This document shows positions 7,046 through 15,282 of a DNA stretch of 32,589 nt, piece after piece. The DNA comes from Myxococcota bacterium. Its GTDB lineage: Bacteria > Myxococcota > XYA12-FULL-58-9. Location of the stretch: NCBI GenBank assembly GCA_022703175.1, contig JAKLEG010000009.1, positions 1 through 32,589 on the forward strand. Direction: 5' to 3'. Made by a program: the position numbers and the translations under genes. The first letter of the stretch is position 1, and each line of letters opens with the position of its first letter. Under the pieces are notes generated by a model. The model was not told where the DNA came from and did no database searches. It saw only the letters and a program-made list of their open reading frames with translations.

Positions 7046-7373
7046 CACTTGTCTGCATGCTGGCCTTGGTTTGGAACAGGTAATCCAACAGATCTGCGGT
7101 GCGCTCCACCGCCACGATCGCCTTTTTGGCTGCCGCTTTGTCCTTGTTGGTGGTCGCCTTGCTTTCAAATTCTTCAATAGAATTAATGAGTTTGCCTAGA
7201 TTCTCGGACAAGGTGGCGGCGTCGTCGTGCTCCAGGATCTTTTCGATGCGGGCAAACCCGACGCTTTTGCTCTCGGGAGCAGGTGCGGGGGCCTCGGCAC
7301 CTTTTTTGGCCTTAAGTACGCCAGGACGTTGGGTGTCGCCGATCTTGAAGGTTTCGAGCTTTTTGTCTGCCAT
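7041..7373 (-). CDS. small unknown acidic/helical protein
   Basis: A 110-aa cytoplasmic protein of unknown function. The N-terminal 40 residues are Lys/Ala/Pro-rich (KAKKGAEAPAPAPES). The rest is predicted as two or three helices (GFARIEKILEHDDAATLSEN, ENLGKLINSIEEFESK, AVERTADLLDYLFQTKASMQ). Its size and helical-hairpin character would suit a small T3SS needle, cap or chaperone protein, but no family signature is convincing. A GAGGT precedes the ATG. It lies 12 bp after the lipoprotein gene at 7386-8012, so the two are probably one transcript. Confidence 0.72.
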   Translation of the reverse strand: MADKKLETFKIGDTQRPGVLKAKKGAEAPAPAPESKSVGFARIEKILEHDDAATLSENLGKLINSIEEFESKATTNKDKAAAKKAIVAVERTADLLDYLFQTKASMQTSG

Positions 7374-7385
7374 GGCCTACCTCAT

Positions 7386-8012
7386 TTAGGGAATAAGCGT
7401 GCCGTTGCAGGCTTCGGTTAGATTGTTTTGACCGTCGTCGTTGCTGTCAAAGTCGATCTGGAGCTCGTTGTCAAATCGGTTCTTGGCCCAGGCCTCGGCG
7501 GCACACAGGTTAACCTCGACCTCGGACAGGTCGACGCAGGCTGAGCGCGGGCGCAAGGCGTCGACATCGGCGTCGACAGTGAGGAACTTGGCGGCTCCGG
7601 AGTTGGGATCGAGGTTGACCGTGACCTCGGTGGTAACCGACGCCAAGGACTCCAGGCGCAAATCCACAAACCCCAATAGGTAGCCCAACGCAATGCTGGG
7701 GTTGTCTGAATCCAAGTAGCCATAGCGGAGGCCCAGCGGCCGAACGATGCCGACCGTGATCGCGTTGCAGTTACCGGTGGCCTGAAGTGTCGTGGGATCG
7801 ACCGCGAGGGAGCAAGCGTCGTGACCGCCGATCTCCAGGACCGCTTCCAATGCCAGACCGAGGGCCGTACGTTCGGGGCAGCTGGCGAGCGGCATCGGTA
7901 GCGGCAGGGCAACCGCCATGGTGGCCATCTGTGACTCCGGAGTGGCCTCGCCGCAGCTCACGAGGGAGCCGGCGTAGGCACATCCAAGCATCAACAGGGG
8001 CAGGTCACGCAT
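7386..8012 (-). CDS. predicted lipoprotein, function unknown
   Basis: A 208-aa protein. The N-terminus MRDLPLLMLGCAYAGSLVSC is a type II signal sequence with a lipobox-like LVSC. The mature part has several cysteines (GHDACSL, GNCNAI, SACVDL, VNLCAA, EACNGT) that could form disulfides outside the cytoplasm. Its last third contains IDFDSNDDGQNN, a short calcium-loop-like Asp/Asn run. I do not recognise a family. It lies 14 bp after the stop of the 267-aa exported protein and 12 bp before the 110-aa gene, pointing to an operon. The start has only a weak ribosome-binding site. Confidence 0.78.
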   Translation of the reverse strand: MRDLPLLMLGCAYAGSLVSCGEATPESQMATMAVALPLPMPLASCPERTALGLALEAVLEIGGHDACSLAVDPTTLQATGNCNAITVGIVRPLGLRYGYLDSDNPSIALGYLLGFVDLRLESLASVTTEVTVNLDPNSGAAKFLTVDADVDALRPRSACVDLSEVEVNLCAAEAWAKNRFDNELQIDFDSNDDGQNNLTEACNGTLIP

Positions 8013-8026
8013 GATGTTGGTTCTCG

Positions 8027-8830
8027 TTAGGGGTTGGAGCCAAGGGCTGTGGGGTCGGGGCCCGTGACATGCAGCACCACGGAGTCACTGCGTGGCGTCG
8101 GCTTGGGATCGTCTCCCGACAGGAGCAGATAGAGCCCGAGGCCGCCCCCTACGGCGAGCACCGTTGCGGCCGTGGCCCAGAGCCAGGTTTCGCAATAAAT
8201 CGGCCGATCTCGACGTTCGCAGGTGGTTTCGGCCGGCGGTGGGACGGGCTGGTTGAGCGGTGGGGCGACGGGAGGCGGTAACACCACCGACTCAGGTATG
8301 ACTTGGATTTCCTCAATCGCGGGCGGCTGCTCTTCGGGCGTTGGGACGGGGGTCGGGCGATTCTCGGGTACCTGGTCGCACGGGTCGGGTGCTTTGGAGG
8401 GATCCACGCGGATCGGGTCTTCGGGACTGCCCATGCGCGCCGGGCCGTTGCCATACTCGTCAAACACCTCGATGAAGTATTCGAGGGTGCCCTTGAGTTC
8501 ATTTACGTTGACGAGGGCGTGAAAGTTTACGCCCTTGGCCATCTTGGTGAAGGGCAACTGCTTCCAGTGGGACTCGCCGCTTGTGTGGTAATACAGCTTG
8601 GGATCGAAGAGCTGGGAATCATCTTCGAAGCGGGCGATGATTTCGAACGGTTTACCCTTTAGGTATTCGGCGCAGCCCTCGTGCACGATGCTAGGCATCA
8701 GGGTATCTTCGGCCCACGCGGGTTTGGGGGCCGTCACAAGCGTGACCGCCAGCAGACACAACCACAGGACAACCGGTTGGGCTGTGGCACCACGGGAGCA
8801 CGAACGGACGTGGCAAGGCGGTCGATTCAT
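8027..8830 (-). CDS. exported protein with C-terminal membrane anchor, myxobacterial type
   Basis: A 267-aa protein. After a long basic n-region, a signal segment (VVLWLCLLAVTLVTA, cleavage near PAWA) leads to a beta-rich domain of about 100 residues (FDPKLYYHTSG through EYFIEVFDEYGNGPARMGSP). This resembles the surface domain seen in many Myxococcota proteins that accompany PEGA or kinase genes. A Pro-rich linker follows (residues about 150-205), then a transmembrane helix (WLWATAATVLAVGGGLGLYL) and a short tail (DDPKPTPRSDS, VTGPDPT). It lies 47 bp downstream of the Ser/Thr kinase gene and may act with it in the envelope; that is inference. No clear ribosome-binding site precedes the ATG. 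Confidence 0.82.
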   Translation of the reverse strand: MNRPPCHVRSCSRGATAQPVVLWLCLLAVTLVTAPKPAWAEDTLMPSIVHEGCAEYLKGKPFEIIARFEDDSQLFDPKLYYHTSGESHWKQLPFTKMAKGVNFHALVNVNELKGTLEYFIEVFDEYGNGPARMGSPEDPIRVDPSKAPDPCDQVPENRPTPVPTPEEQPPAIEEIQVIPESVVLPPPVAPPLNQPVPPPAETTCERRDRPIYCETWLWATAATVLAVGGGLGLYLLLSGDDPKPTPRSDSVVLHVTGPDPTALGSNP

Positions 8831-8877
8831 AGGGACAGCTCACGTTTGCCGTGCTTTTTCGGTGTCGTCAAGTTCCG

Positions 8878-10797
8878 CTATCGTGCGAACCTTAGAGTCA
8901 GCTTCAGGCTGCGCTTTTCCTGGGGATTGATCAGCTCGAACGTGGAGCTGCCGGTGCTCGGTTGCGGCGCCAGTGGCGTCTTGCCGAGCCCCATCCCGCC
9001 GTTGCCGCGCACGATCGACCAAGGTTCCGAATCGATGGTGTAGGTGATTTGGTCGCCATCGATTTTGTAGCGCACCTTGACCGCGAACGGATCGGCGCTC
9101 GGGTCTCTGCCGGTGCCCAACAGGAGCTTGCCGGTGCTCTGCTTGAGTCTTAGGGCGTTGCCGGCGGCACTACCGTTGAGCAGCACTCGCAACGGTGGTG
9201 TGGTGCTGATTTGCAACACCCCTAGCCCAGTGTCTCCCGCGGACGCCTTGCTCGACATTTTGACATCGCCTGGTTCTTTGGGCTCCTTCGGATCTCTCTG
9301 CTCTTTGGGGTCTTTCAGGGGGCGCCGCGGCGCGGCCCGGCCATCGTCCGTAAGCCTCGCGTCACGTGACTCTGCTGCCTCTGGGGCCAGGGGCGCGTTA
9401 GCTTCAGCGGCGGGCGGCTCTGGGACCACGGGGTCGACGGAGGTGGCGGGCGGCACCTCTGGGGTGGGTCGTGGCGTCGCGATGCCGACCACAGGTTGCG
9501 GATTGACAGGGGCTGGGGGTGGCGTGACCGCTGTCAGGCTGTGGCTGGCTAGGAGCACGCGGCGGTTGCGTTCGACCGTACGAAACACCGCGGCGGCGGC
9601 CGTGACACTCACAAGCAAAATCGCAGCCAACAGCGTGACAAACAGTGCGTGGGAGTGGGGTGGCGGCTCGGGCGCCACAATGGCGCTTACGTGGGGTTGT
9701 GGTCGAGCCGGAGTTTGCGTTGATTGCCGAGCATTTTGGCCGGCCACTTTAACGCGATAGCCGCCGTGGGTGCCGGAGGCGTGCTCGCGCTCTAGGCCCG
9801 CCTGCATCAGCTTGATTTGCTCGGTCGTCGCGGAGTCGGTCGCGACGATCATGCGTTTCTCGGCCTCGATGGTGTCGCTAAACAGCGAGTGCATCACCTC
9901 GCTTAAAGACACCTTGGGATCGGCGACGTCACCGTGCCGCTGTAGGTCACGCAGCGCATCGCGGAACTCCAAGCAGTCGCTGAAGCGCTGGGCGCGGTCT
10001 TTCGCCAACGCCCGCTGGATGACGGGATCGAACGCGCTGAGCTCCGGACGGTTTTCGGCAAACAGCGGGACGCTGAGGTGCTGAATCGCGTCCAAGGAGG
10101 TCGCGACATTTTGCTTTTGGAACGGGTTGTGGAAGTTGAGAGTTTCATACAGGCAGATGCCCAACGCGAAAACGTCGGAGCGTTTGTCGAGCGGCAGGGC
10201 GGCGCTCTGCTCCGGCGACATGTAGGCGAACTTGCCTTTGATCGTGCCGCTTTCGGTCTTGTTGGCCGACAGGTGGCTCTTGGCGATACCGAAGTCGATG
10301 ATTTTGACTTCGCCTGAGTAGCTCACCAAGAGATTATGGGGATTCAGGTCGCGGTGGACGATGCCGATCTGGTCGCCCGAGAGGTTGGTGGCGTTGTGGG
10401 CGTACGCCATGCCCTCGCACACCCGGGCGATGATCTCGATGGCATGCCAGGGGTGGACGTGCTCACCGCGCAGGCGCGTGCGATCGATGAGATCCCGCAG
10501 CGGCTTGCCGTGCACGTACTCCATTGCAATGTAGTAGCAGTCGTCGATCTCGCCCATCTCGTAGATCTGCACGATGTTGGCGTGCGTCAGCTGGGCTGCG
10601 ACCCGCGCCTCTGCAAAGAACATATCGACGTAATCTTGGTTCTCTAGATGGTGCAGCAGGATACGCTTAACGACCAGAAGCTTTTCGAAACCGACCGGCC
10701 CCTTGAGCTTGGCAAGAAAGATCTCGCCCATGCCGCCGGAGGCGATTTTCTTGAGCAAGAAGTATTTGCCGAAAACCGTGCCTTCGCCGCCGGCCAT
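8878..10797 (-). CDS. membrane-anchored Ser/Thr protein kinase
   Basis: A 639-aa eukaryotic-like (Hanks-type) kinase. The kinase domain covers about residues 12-285: glycine loop ASGGMGEIF (19-27), ATP-binding Lys44 in VVKR, catalytic HRDLNPHN (D150, N155), DFG (168-170) and SPEQ (194-197). All catalytic residues are present, so it should be active. A transmembrane helix (about 384-405, ALFVTLLAAILLVSVTAAAA) is followed by a Pro/Glu/Lys-rich linker with KDPKEQRDPKEPKEP. The outer C-terminal domain of about 110 residues is beta-rich and begins near LQISTTPPLRVLLNGSAAG, similar in style to PEGA domains. It could sense envelope signals. A perfect 9-bp inverted repeat lies in its leader (10814-10846). 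It is 140 bp downstream of fmt, so it may be transcribed separately. Confidence 0.96.
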   Translation of the reverse strand: MAGGEGTVFGKYFLLKKIASGGMGEIFLAKLKGPVGFEKLLVVKRILLHHLENQDYVDMFFAEARVAAQLTHANIVQIYEMGEIDDCYYIAMEYVHGKPLRDLIDRTRLRGEHVHPWHAIEIIARVCEGMAYAHNATNLSGDQIGIVHRDLNPHNLLVSYSGEVKIIDFGIAKSHLSANKTESGTIKGKFAYMSPEQSAALPLDKRSDVFALGICLYETLNFHNPFQKQNVATSLDAIQHLSVPLFAENRPELSAFDPVIQRALAKDRAQRFSDCLEFRDALRDLQRHGDVADPKVSLSEVMHSLFSDTIEAEKRMIVATDSATTEQIKLMQAGLEREHASGTHGGYRVKVAGQNARQSTQTPARPQPHVSAIVAPEPPPHSHALFVTLLAAILLVSVTAAAAVFRTVERNRRVLLASHSLTAVTPPPAPVNPQPVVGIATPRPTPEVPPATSVDPVVPEPPAAEANAPLAPEAAESRDARLTDDGRAAPRRPLKDPKEQRDPKEPKEPGDVKMSSKASAGDTGLGVLQISTTPPLRVLLNGSAAGNALRLKQSTGKLLLGTGRDPSADPFAVKVRYKIDGDQITYTIDSEPWSIVRGNGGMGLGKTPLAPQPSTGSSTFELINPQEKRSLKLTLRFAR

Positions 10798-10813
10798 GAT
10801 GTGGCGCCTGTCC

Positions 10814-10846
10814 AGACTTCGACGCGCCCCTCCTACCTCGAAGTCT
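10814..10846. repeat. 9-bp perfect inverted repeat in kinase leader
   Basis: AGACTTCGA (10814-10822) and TCGAAGTCT (10838-10846) flank a 15-base spacer, 17 bp before the kinase start. No T run follows on the minus strand. It could be an operator or a leader hairpin. Confidence 0.4.
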
Positions 10847-10937
10847 AGGAGCCGGATGCCGGCGGGGTCAAGTAACTAGGCGAAAAACCTAGGGTAAGAG
10901 CGGAGATCCCTGGCGCTTACATGCTCGCGGTGACGGC

Positions 10938-11879
10938 CTAACCAAGCTTGTCGCCCACCGCGATACCCCGCCCCTGGAGCCAGGCTGTCGCCGGCATGGC
11001 TTTTTTGCCCTCGGGTTGCACCTGCAAAAGCCGCAGGCCGCCGTCGCCACACGCGACCACGATGCCCTGGGCATCGGCGCTGACAATCTCCCCCGGCGCA
11101 CCAGAAACCTGAGGAACCACGGCTACTTGGGTAATGCTTACGCGTTGGGTCCCTTTGAAGGCATAGGAGCTGGGCCATGGGAAGAAGGCGCGGACTTGGC
11201 GTTCGAGAGCGGTCGCCGATTTCGTGAAGTCCAGTTTGCCGAGCTCTTTGGTGAGTAGCGGGGCGAAGGTGGCTTGGGCGTGATCTTGCGGCTGGGGTGT
11301 GATGTGGCCTGCGACGATTTTTGGCAGCGTCGTCACCAACAGCTCGGCCCCCACGTTGGCCAAAAGCGTGGTGAGCGATTGCGCGGTGGCGCCTTTGGGC
11401 GTCGGCAGCGCGCGCGTGGCGTAAATCGGGCCCGTGTCCAGCCCCTCTTCCATGCGCATGATCGTAACACCTACGTCGGCATCGCCCGCAAGCAGCATGT
11501 GGTTGATAGGGGAGGCGCCGCGGTGGCGTGGTAGCAGCGAGGCATGCACGTTGATGGCGCCGTGGGGGGCAAGTGTCAGCATCGCTGGCGGCAGGATGCG
11601 TCCGTAGGCCGCTACCACCAGCACGTCTGGGTTGAGCTCCCGTAAACTTTGGTGGGTGGCCTCGGCTTTCATTTTGATGGGCTGCAACACAGATAGCTTA
11701 TGCGCCACGGCAAAGACTTTGACGGGGGGCGGTGTCAGCACGCGACCACGACCTGCCGGCCGATCGGGCTGGCTGACCACGCCCACCACGTTGAACAACT
11801 CAGGGTGGGCGCACAGCGCCTCAAGGCAGGGTACCGCAAAATCGGGCGAGCCCATGAAGATGACACGACACGGTGGCAT
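10938..11879 (-). CDS. fmt: methionyl-tRNA formyltransferase
   Basis: Transfers a formyl group from 10-formyltetrahydrofolate to the initiator Met-tRNA. The 313-aa length matches the family. The N-terminal domain shows VIFMGSPDFAVPCLEAL, the catalytic triad pattern N110-H112-D148 (INVHASLLPRHRGASPI and GLDTGPI, equivalent to E. coli N106, H108, D144) and the folate-site loop. The C-terminal OB-fold region contains VRAFFPWPSSYAF and a VACGDGGLRLLQVQPEGKK segment. AGGA seven bases upstream supports the ATG. It lies 39 bp downstream of def; the def-fmt pair is a common bacterial arrangement because the two enzymes add and remove the same formyl group. Confidence 0.98.
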   Translation of the reverse strand: MPPCRVIFMGSPDFAVPCLEALCAHPELFNVVGVVSQPDRPAGRGRVLTPPPVKVFAVAHKLSVLQPIKMKAEATHQSLRELNPDVLVVAAYGRILPPAMLTLAPHGAINVHASLLPRHRGASPINHMLLAGDADVGVTIMRMEEGLDTGPIYATRALPTPKGATAQSLTTLLANVGAELLVTTLPKIVAGHITPQPQDHAQATFAPLLTKELGKLDFTKSATALERQVRAFFPWPSSYAFKGTQRVSITQVAVVPQVSGAPGEIVSADAQGIVVACGDGGLRLLQVQPEGKKAMPATAWLQGRGIAVGDKLG

Positions 11880-11918
11880 GTTGATTCCTATCTCGGACAG
11901 AACGACGCGCCGAACGGC

Positions 11919-12503
11919 CTAGACGATTTGTGCGGCTTCCACGCCGTCGTCAGTGGATTCGACCTTCAGGCGTTCCATCTTGCGACGAATCACGTCCCGC
12001 TTCAGTTTCGAGAGATACTCGACGAACACGCGGCCTTCCAGGTGATCCATTTCGTGTTGAATCGCCACGGCGAACAGGTTGTGCGCGGTGAGCGTGAACA
12101 CCTTGCCGTCTGGATCGAACGCCTTGATGGTGACGGTTTCGTGCCGCTCCACCTCGTCGTTGATGCCGGGCACCGACAAGCAGCCCTCCGACCAGATAAG
12201 CTCACCCTCGGCCGCGACCAACTCAGGATTGATGATCGCGATGGGGCCTTTGTAGCCCATCGAATCCAGGTCAGCTTTCAGATCGGGCTCGTCCTTGGCT
12301 TGGCCATTTGGATCGAGATCAATCGTGATGACCCTGAGCGGCACCGCCACCTGCGTGGCCGCAAGCCCGACGCCGTTGGCTTTGTACATGGTCTCGAACA
12401 TGTCGGTGACGAGCGACTTCAGCTCGGCATTGAATGTCTGGACCTTTTTGGCCACCTCTTTGAGGGCGGGATCCGGCCAGATGCGGATCTTCCGAACCGC
12501 CAT
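11919..12503 (-). CDS. def: peptide deformylase
   Basis: Removes the N-formyl group from new polypeptides, using a metal ion. All three family motifs are present: GVGLAATQ (44-51), EGCLS (106-110, metal ligand C108) and QHEMDH (149-154, H150 and H154 with catalytic E151). The 194-aa length is slightly above the usual 170, owing to a C-terminal acidic tail (VESTDDGVEAAQIV). GGAGG six bases before the ATG is the strongest ribosome-binding site in this part of the window. It precedes fmt in the same direction. Confidence 0.98.
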   Translation of the reverse strand: MAVRKIRIWPDPALKEVAKKVQTFNAELKSLVTDMFETMYKANGVGLAATQVAVPLRVITIDLDPNGQAKDEPDLKADLDSMGYKGPIAIINPELVAAEGELIWSEGCLSVPGINDEVERHETVTIKAFDPDGKVFTLTAHNLFAVAIQHEMDHLEGRVFVEYLSKLKRDVIRRKMERLKVESTDDGVEAAQIV

Positions 12504-12594
12504 GACAAACCTCCAACAGCTACGTCCCGTGGTTGCGAGACAGAAGAGAGTGCGATGATGCCAACGCCGTTTGCAGATAGCAAGACGCGCAACG

Positions 12595-15237
12595 TCAGCT
12601 CAGATGCCGCGCATACGCCGCCCGCAACGTGTCGATGGCCAACACTTCGCGTGCATCTTCGAGCACGCGGCCAATCTCCTGAAGCGCTTCGAAGAGGTCG
12701 CGTTGCACGGCCGCCGAGAAACGTTCGCCAGCAAACTCATGGCTTTGGCGCTCAAACGCGCGCGCAATCTCGTAGGCTGAGGCCGCGCGTGGTACGCCCA
12801 ACACCTGGAAGTAGTCCAGCTCACGCACCTGCAAGAGCTTTTCGCGGATCCGTCGCCGATCGATCTCATCGCCTTGGGAGGCACCGTCTTCATTCAGACC
12901 TTCGATGCCGCGGACGCGGACCTCAAGGTAGCCGCCGGCCACGAGCACGGTGAGCAGCTGATAGACACGTGGGGCGGTGAGCCCTGATGAGAAGACCAGA
13001 TCTTCGATGCTGCGCGTGCCATCCACCAGGCGCGCAAGCTGTCGTTCGTCGGCGGTAAGGCCTAAGCTTTCGGCATCCAGCGGCGTGTTACTCTGCGGGC
13101 CCAGCAACGAGCTGGGGGCGCCCAAGCGTTTCATCAGGCGCGGTAGCAGGTACTTGCGGCGTACACCGTCGACGATCAGCGCCTTGGGATCGACGTCCAA
13201 CGAGATGCGATCGCTCTCGTCGACGCGCTCGCTCGTGTATTTAAATTCGCCCGCTTCCCACTCGAACAGTCCGGCGACAATTTCCATCAGATAGCCGCGC
13301 ACCGCCGCGAACAGCTCCTCCGGCTTCATGAAGCCTTCGGAGACCAGGAAGGCACCAATTTTGCGCGGTGTCTTTAGCGCCTTGACGCGCACCTCTTGGT
13401 ACTGCGCGCGGGTGATCTTGCCGTCGCGGTAGAGGTACTCCTCCATGCGGTCGAACACCTGGCTGGAGTAAGCATCAACCGGTGCGCCGCGCTCGACGAA
13501 CAGCGTCTTCTTGCGGTTGTCAGAGCTGAAATCGACGCGACCTGTGACCTGCTGGCGCACGATCTCGAACATCAGCCACGCGATGTCTTGGTGCCCAGCA
13601 AAGGTGCCTTCGGCCGGGTTGAGCGGAGTCAACGGTGCTAGGCCCAGCGCACGTGGCTTCTGGGGCGTGAGCGGCTCGACCGTTTGCTGGGGTTGGGAGG
13701 GTGCGGGGGCGACCGGCAGCGTCGCACGGGGCGCAGCTGGACGCTCAGCCGACAGCTCGGCTTCTACCTTGCGTCGGACCTCGGCTTCGATCTGGCGTTT
13801 CAGCTCGGCGTCGGCATCAGCCTTGCGTTTGGCGTCTTCTTCCGCGCGACGGCGATGATCTTCCTCCGCTTTTCGTTTGGCCTCGGCTTCGGCCCGCTGT
13901 TTGCTCTCCTCCTCGGCGCGACGGCGCAATTCCTCGTCGGCCTTGCGTTTGGCCTCGGCTTCGGCGCGGCGGCGGAGCTCCTCATCAGCTTGGCGCTTGG
14001 CCTCTTCGTCGGCACGGCGTCGGATCTCCTCTTCAGCCTGGCGGCGCGCCTCGGCCTCGGCCCGCTGTCGCAGTTCTTCTTCGACGCGTTGGCGAGTCTC
14101 GGCCTCGATCCGGCGACGTAACTCGTCTTCGGCCTGACGGCGCGCGGCCTCGTCGGCTTGGCGTTTGGCTTCGGCTGCCGCCGCAGCGCGAGACTCGGCT
14201 TCCTGACGGCGGCGTGCAGCTTCTTCTTCGGCCTGGCGTTTGGCTTCGGCTTCAGCGGCAGCTCGCGCCTTTGCCTCCTGGCGTTGACGCTCTGCCTCCT
14301 CTTCCGCTTGGCGTCGGGTCTGCTCAGCCAACAAACGTTGGGCCTCGGCCTCGGCCGCAGCTCGGGCCGCAGCTTCGATACGGCGGCGATTCTCAGCGTC
14401 GATGCGGCGTTGTTCGGCTTCCGCCAGCACGCGCTTGGCTTCGGCTTCGGCCTCGCGTTGCTGCTTGGCCAACGTTTCGGCCTCGGCAGTTTTTCGTTCG
14501 GCCTCTAGGCGTGCTTGTTCGGCCGCTTGCGCCTTGGCCGCCTCTTGCGAGCGGATCGAGCCCAGGAGGTCGTCGGCAGCTTGTCCCAGGGCCTCTTCAC
14601 TGGGCGATGCCGGAGGGGGTTCCCAGGCAAAGGTCGGCAGGCCAGGCAACTCAGGGGTCGCGGGGGCTGCTACGCTCTCTTTGGCGCGTCGAGACATCTC
14701 GGCGTCGGCCACGGCCTGGGTGGGCTCATCGACAAGGGGTTGCAAGATGATCGGCGTGGCTTCGTTTTGGGGAAATGTCGGCGGGCGGGGCACACGGGGC
14801 AGAGGGGCCGGCGCCGGTTGCGGCACGGGGGCCTCGGAGGGGGGGGGCACTTGGGCTTCGGCGGCGCGCGAGCCCATGCCCACGTAGGTTTGTACCTTGG
14901 CCAGTACCTTGTTTTGGTCGAGCGGCGACGGGAAATAGTAATCGCCCCCTTGGGTGAGGGCATCGGACGGGGAGCGCACCGACTCGGCACCCGTGCCGAC
15001 GAAAATAATCGGCACAATGGCCCCTTCAGGGTTGTCGCGGATGCCTTCGCAGGTGGCAATGGCGTTGTGATCCAACAGGCTCAGGAACACCAGCTCGGGC
15101 TTAATGATGCCGAATTGCACGATCGGATCGTCGGACGATTGCACCGCCACCGGCGCATAACCAGCCTCCTCCAGCGCCTCGGCGAGCGAGGTCAGGCTTC
15201 GCGCGTTGTCATCCACGACCAAGATGCATTTTGGCAT
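12595..15237 (-). CDS. pseudo-receiver / coiled-coil / DUF4388 (PATAN) / J-like protein
   Basis: An 880-aa cytoplasmic protein. Residues 3-120 fold like a response-regulator receiver (ILVVDDNARS, D9/D10), but the phospho-acceptor position in PELVFLSLLDHN is Ser53, and the usual KP motif is replaced by FPSPLD. It is therefore probably a pseudo-receiver. A Pro-rich linker (about 120-230) leads to a long Ala/Glu/Arg/Gln coiled coil (about 235-515). A DUF4388/PATAN region begins near LTPLNPAEGTFAGHQDIAW, followed by a helix-turn-helix-like stretch (LARLVDGTRSIEDLVFSSGL). The last 74 residues resemble a J-domain (LDYFQVLGVPRAASAYEIAR) but lack HPD. The layout recalls the M. xanthus motility proteins FrzS and AglZ, also pseudo-receiver plus coiled coil. 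The start at 15237 begins exactly at the receiver; an upstream ATG would add 15 basic residues. It is 46 bp downstream of priA. Confidence 0.9.
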   Translation of the reverse strand: MPKCILVVDDNARSLTSLAEALEEAGYAPVAVQSSDDPIVQFGIIKPELVFLSLLDHNAIATCEGIRDNPEGAIVPIIFVGTGAESVRSPSDALTQGGDYYFPSPLDQNKVLAKVQTYVGMGSRAAEAQVPPPSEAPVPQPAPAPLPRVPRPPTFPQNEATPIILQPLVDEPTQAVADAEMSRRAKESVAAPATPELPGLPTFAWEPPPASPSEEALGQAADDLLGSIRSQEAAKAQAAEQARLEAERKTAEAETLAKQQREAEAEAKRVLAEAEQRRIDAENRRRIEAAARAAAEAEAQRLLAEQTRRQAEEEAERQRQEAKARAAAEAEAKRQAEEEAARRRQEAESRAAAAAEAKRQADEAARRQAEDELRRRIEAETRQRVEEELRQRAEAEARRQAEEEIRRRADEEAKRQADEELRRRAEAEAKRKADEELRRRAEEESKQRAEAEAKRKAEEDHRRRAEEDAKRKADADAELKRQIEAEVRRKVEAELSAERPAAPRATLPVAPAPSQPQQTVEPLTPQKPRALGLAPLTPLNPAEGTFAGHQDIAWLMFEIVRQQVTGRVDFSSDNRKKTLFVERGAPVDAYSSQVFDRMEEYLYRDGKITRAQYQEVRVKALKTPRKIGAFLVSEGFMKPEELFAAVRGYLMEIVAGLFEWEAGEFKYTSERVDESDRISLDVDPKALIVDGVRRKYLLPRLMKRLGAPSSLLGPQSNTPLDAESLGLTADERQLARLVDGTRSIEDLVFSSGLTAPRVYQLLTVLVAGGYLEVRVRGIEGLNEDGASQGDEIDRRRIREKLLQVRELDYFQVLGVPRAASAYEIARAFERQSHEFAGERFSAAVQRDLFEALQEIGRVLEDAREVLAIDTLRAAYARHLS
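13760..14560 (-). repeat. degenerate repeat tract encoding the coiled coil
   Basis: Within the gene above, roughly 800 bp consist of imperfect repeats encoding units such as EAEAKRKADEELRRRAEEE. The same GC-rich heptad-like words recur on the minus strand. This produces long open frames on the plus strand that are not genes. Such tracts can change length by recombination. Confidence 0.8.
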
Positions 15238-15282
15238 GCTAGCCCACAGCCTTCGGCGCCGAGCGCATTCGTATCGACGCAA

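Noticed and set aside
11700-12953. 417-codon plus-strand frame
   Set aside because: It lies entirely opposite fmt, def and the end of the pseudo-receiver gene, all of which have clear family motifs.
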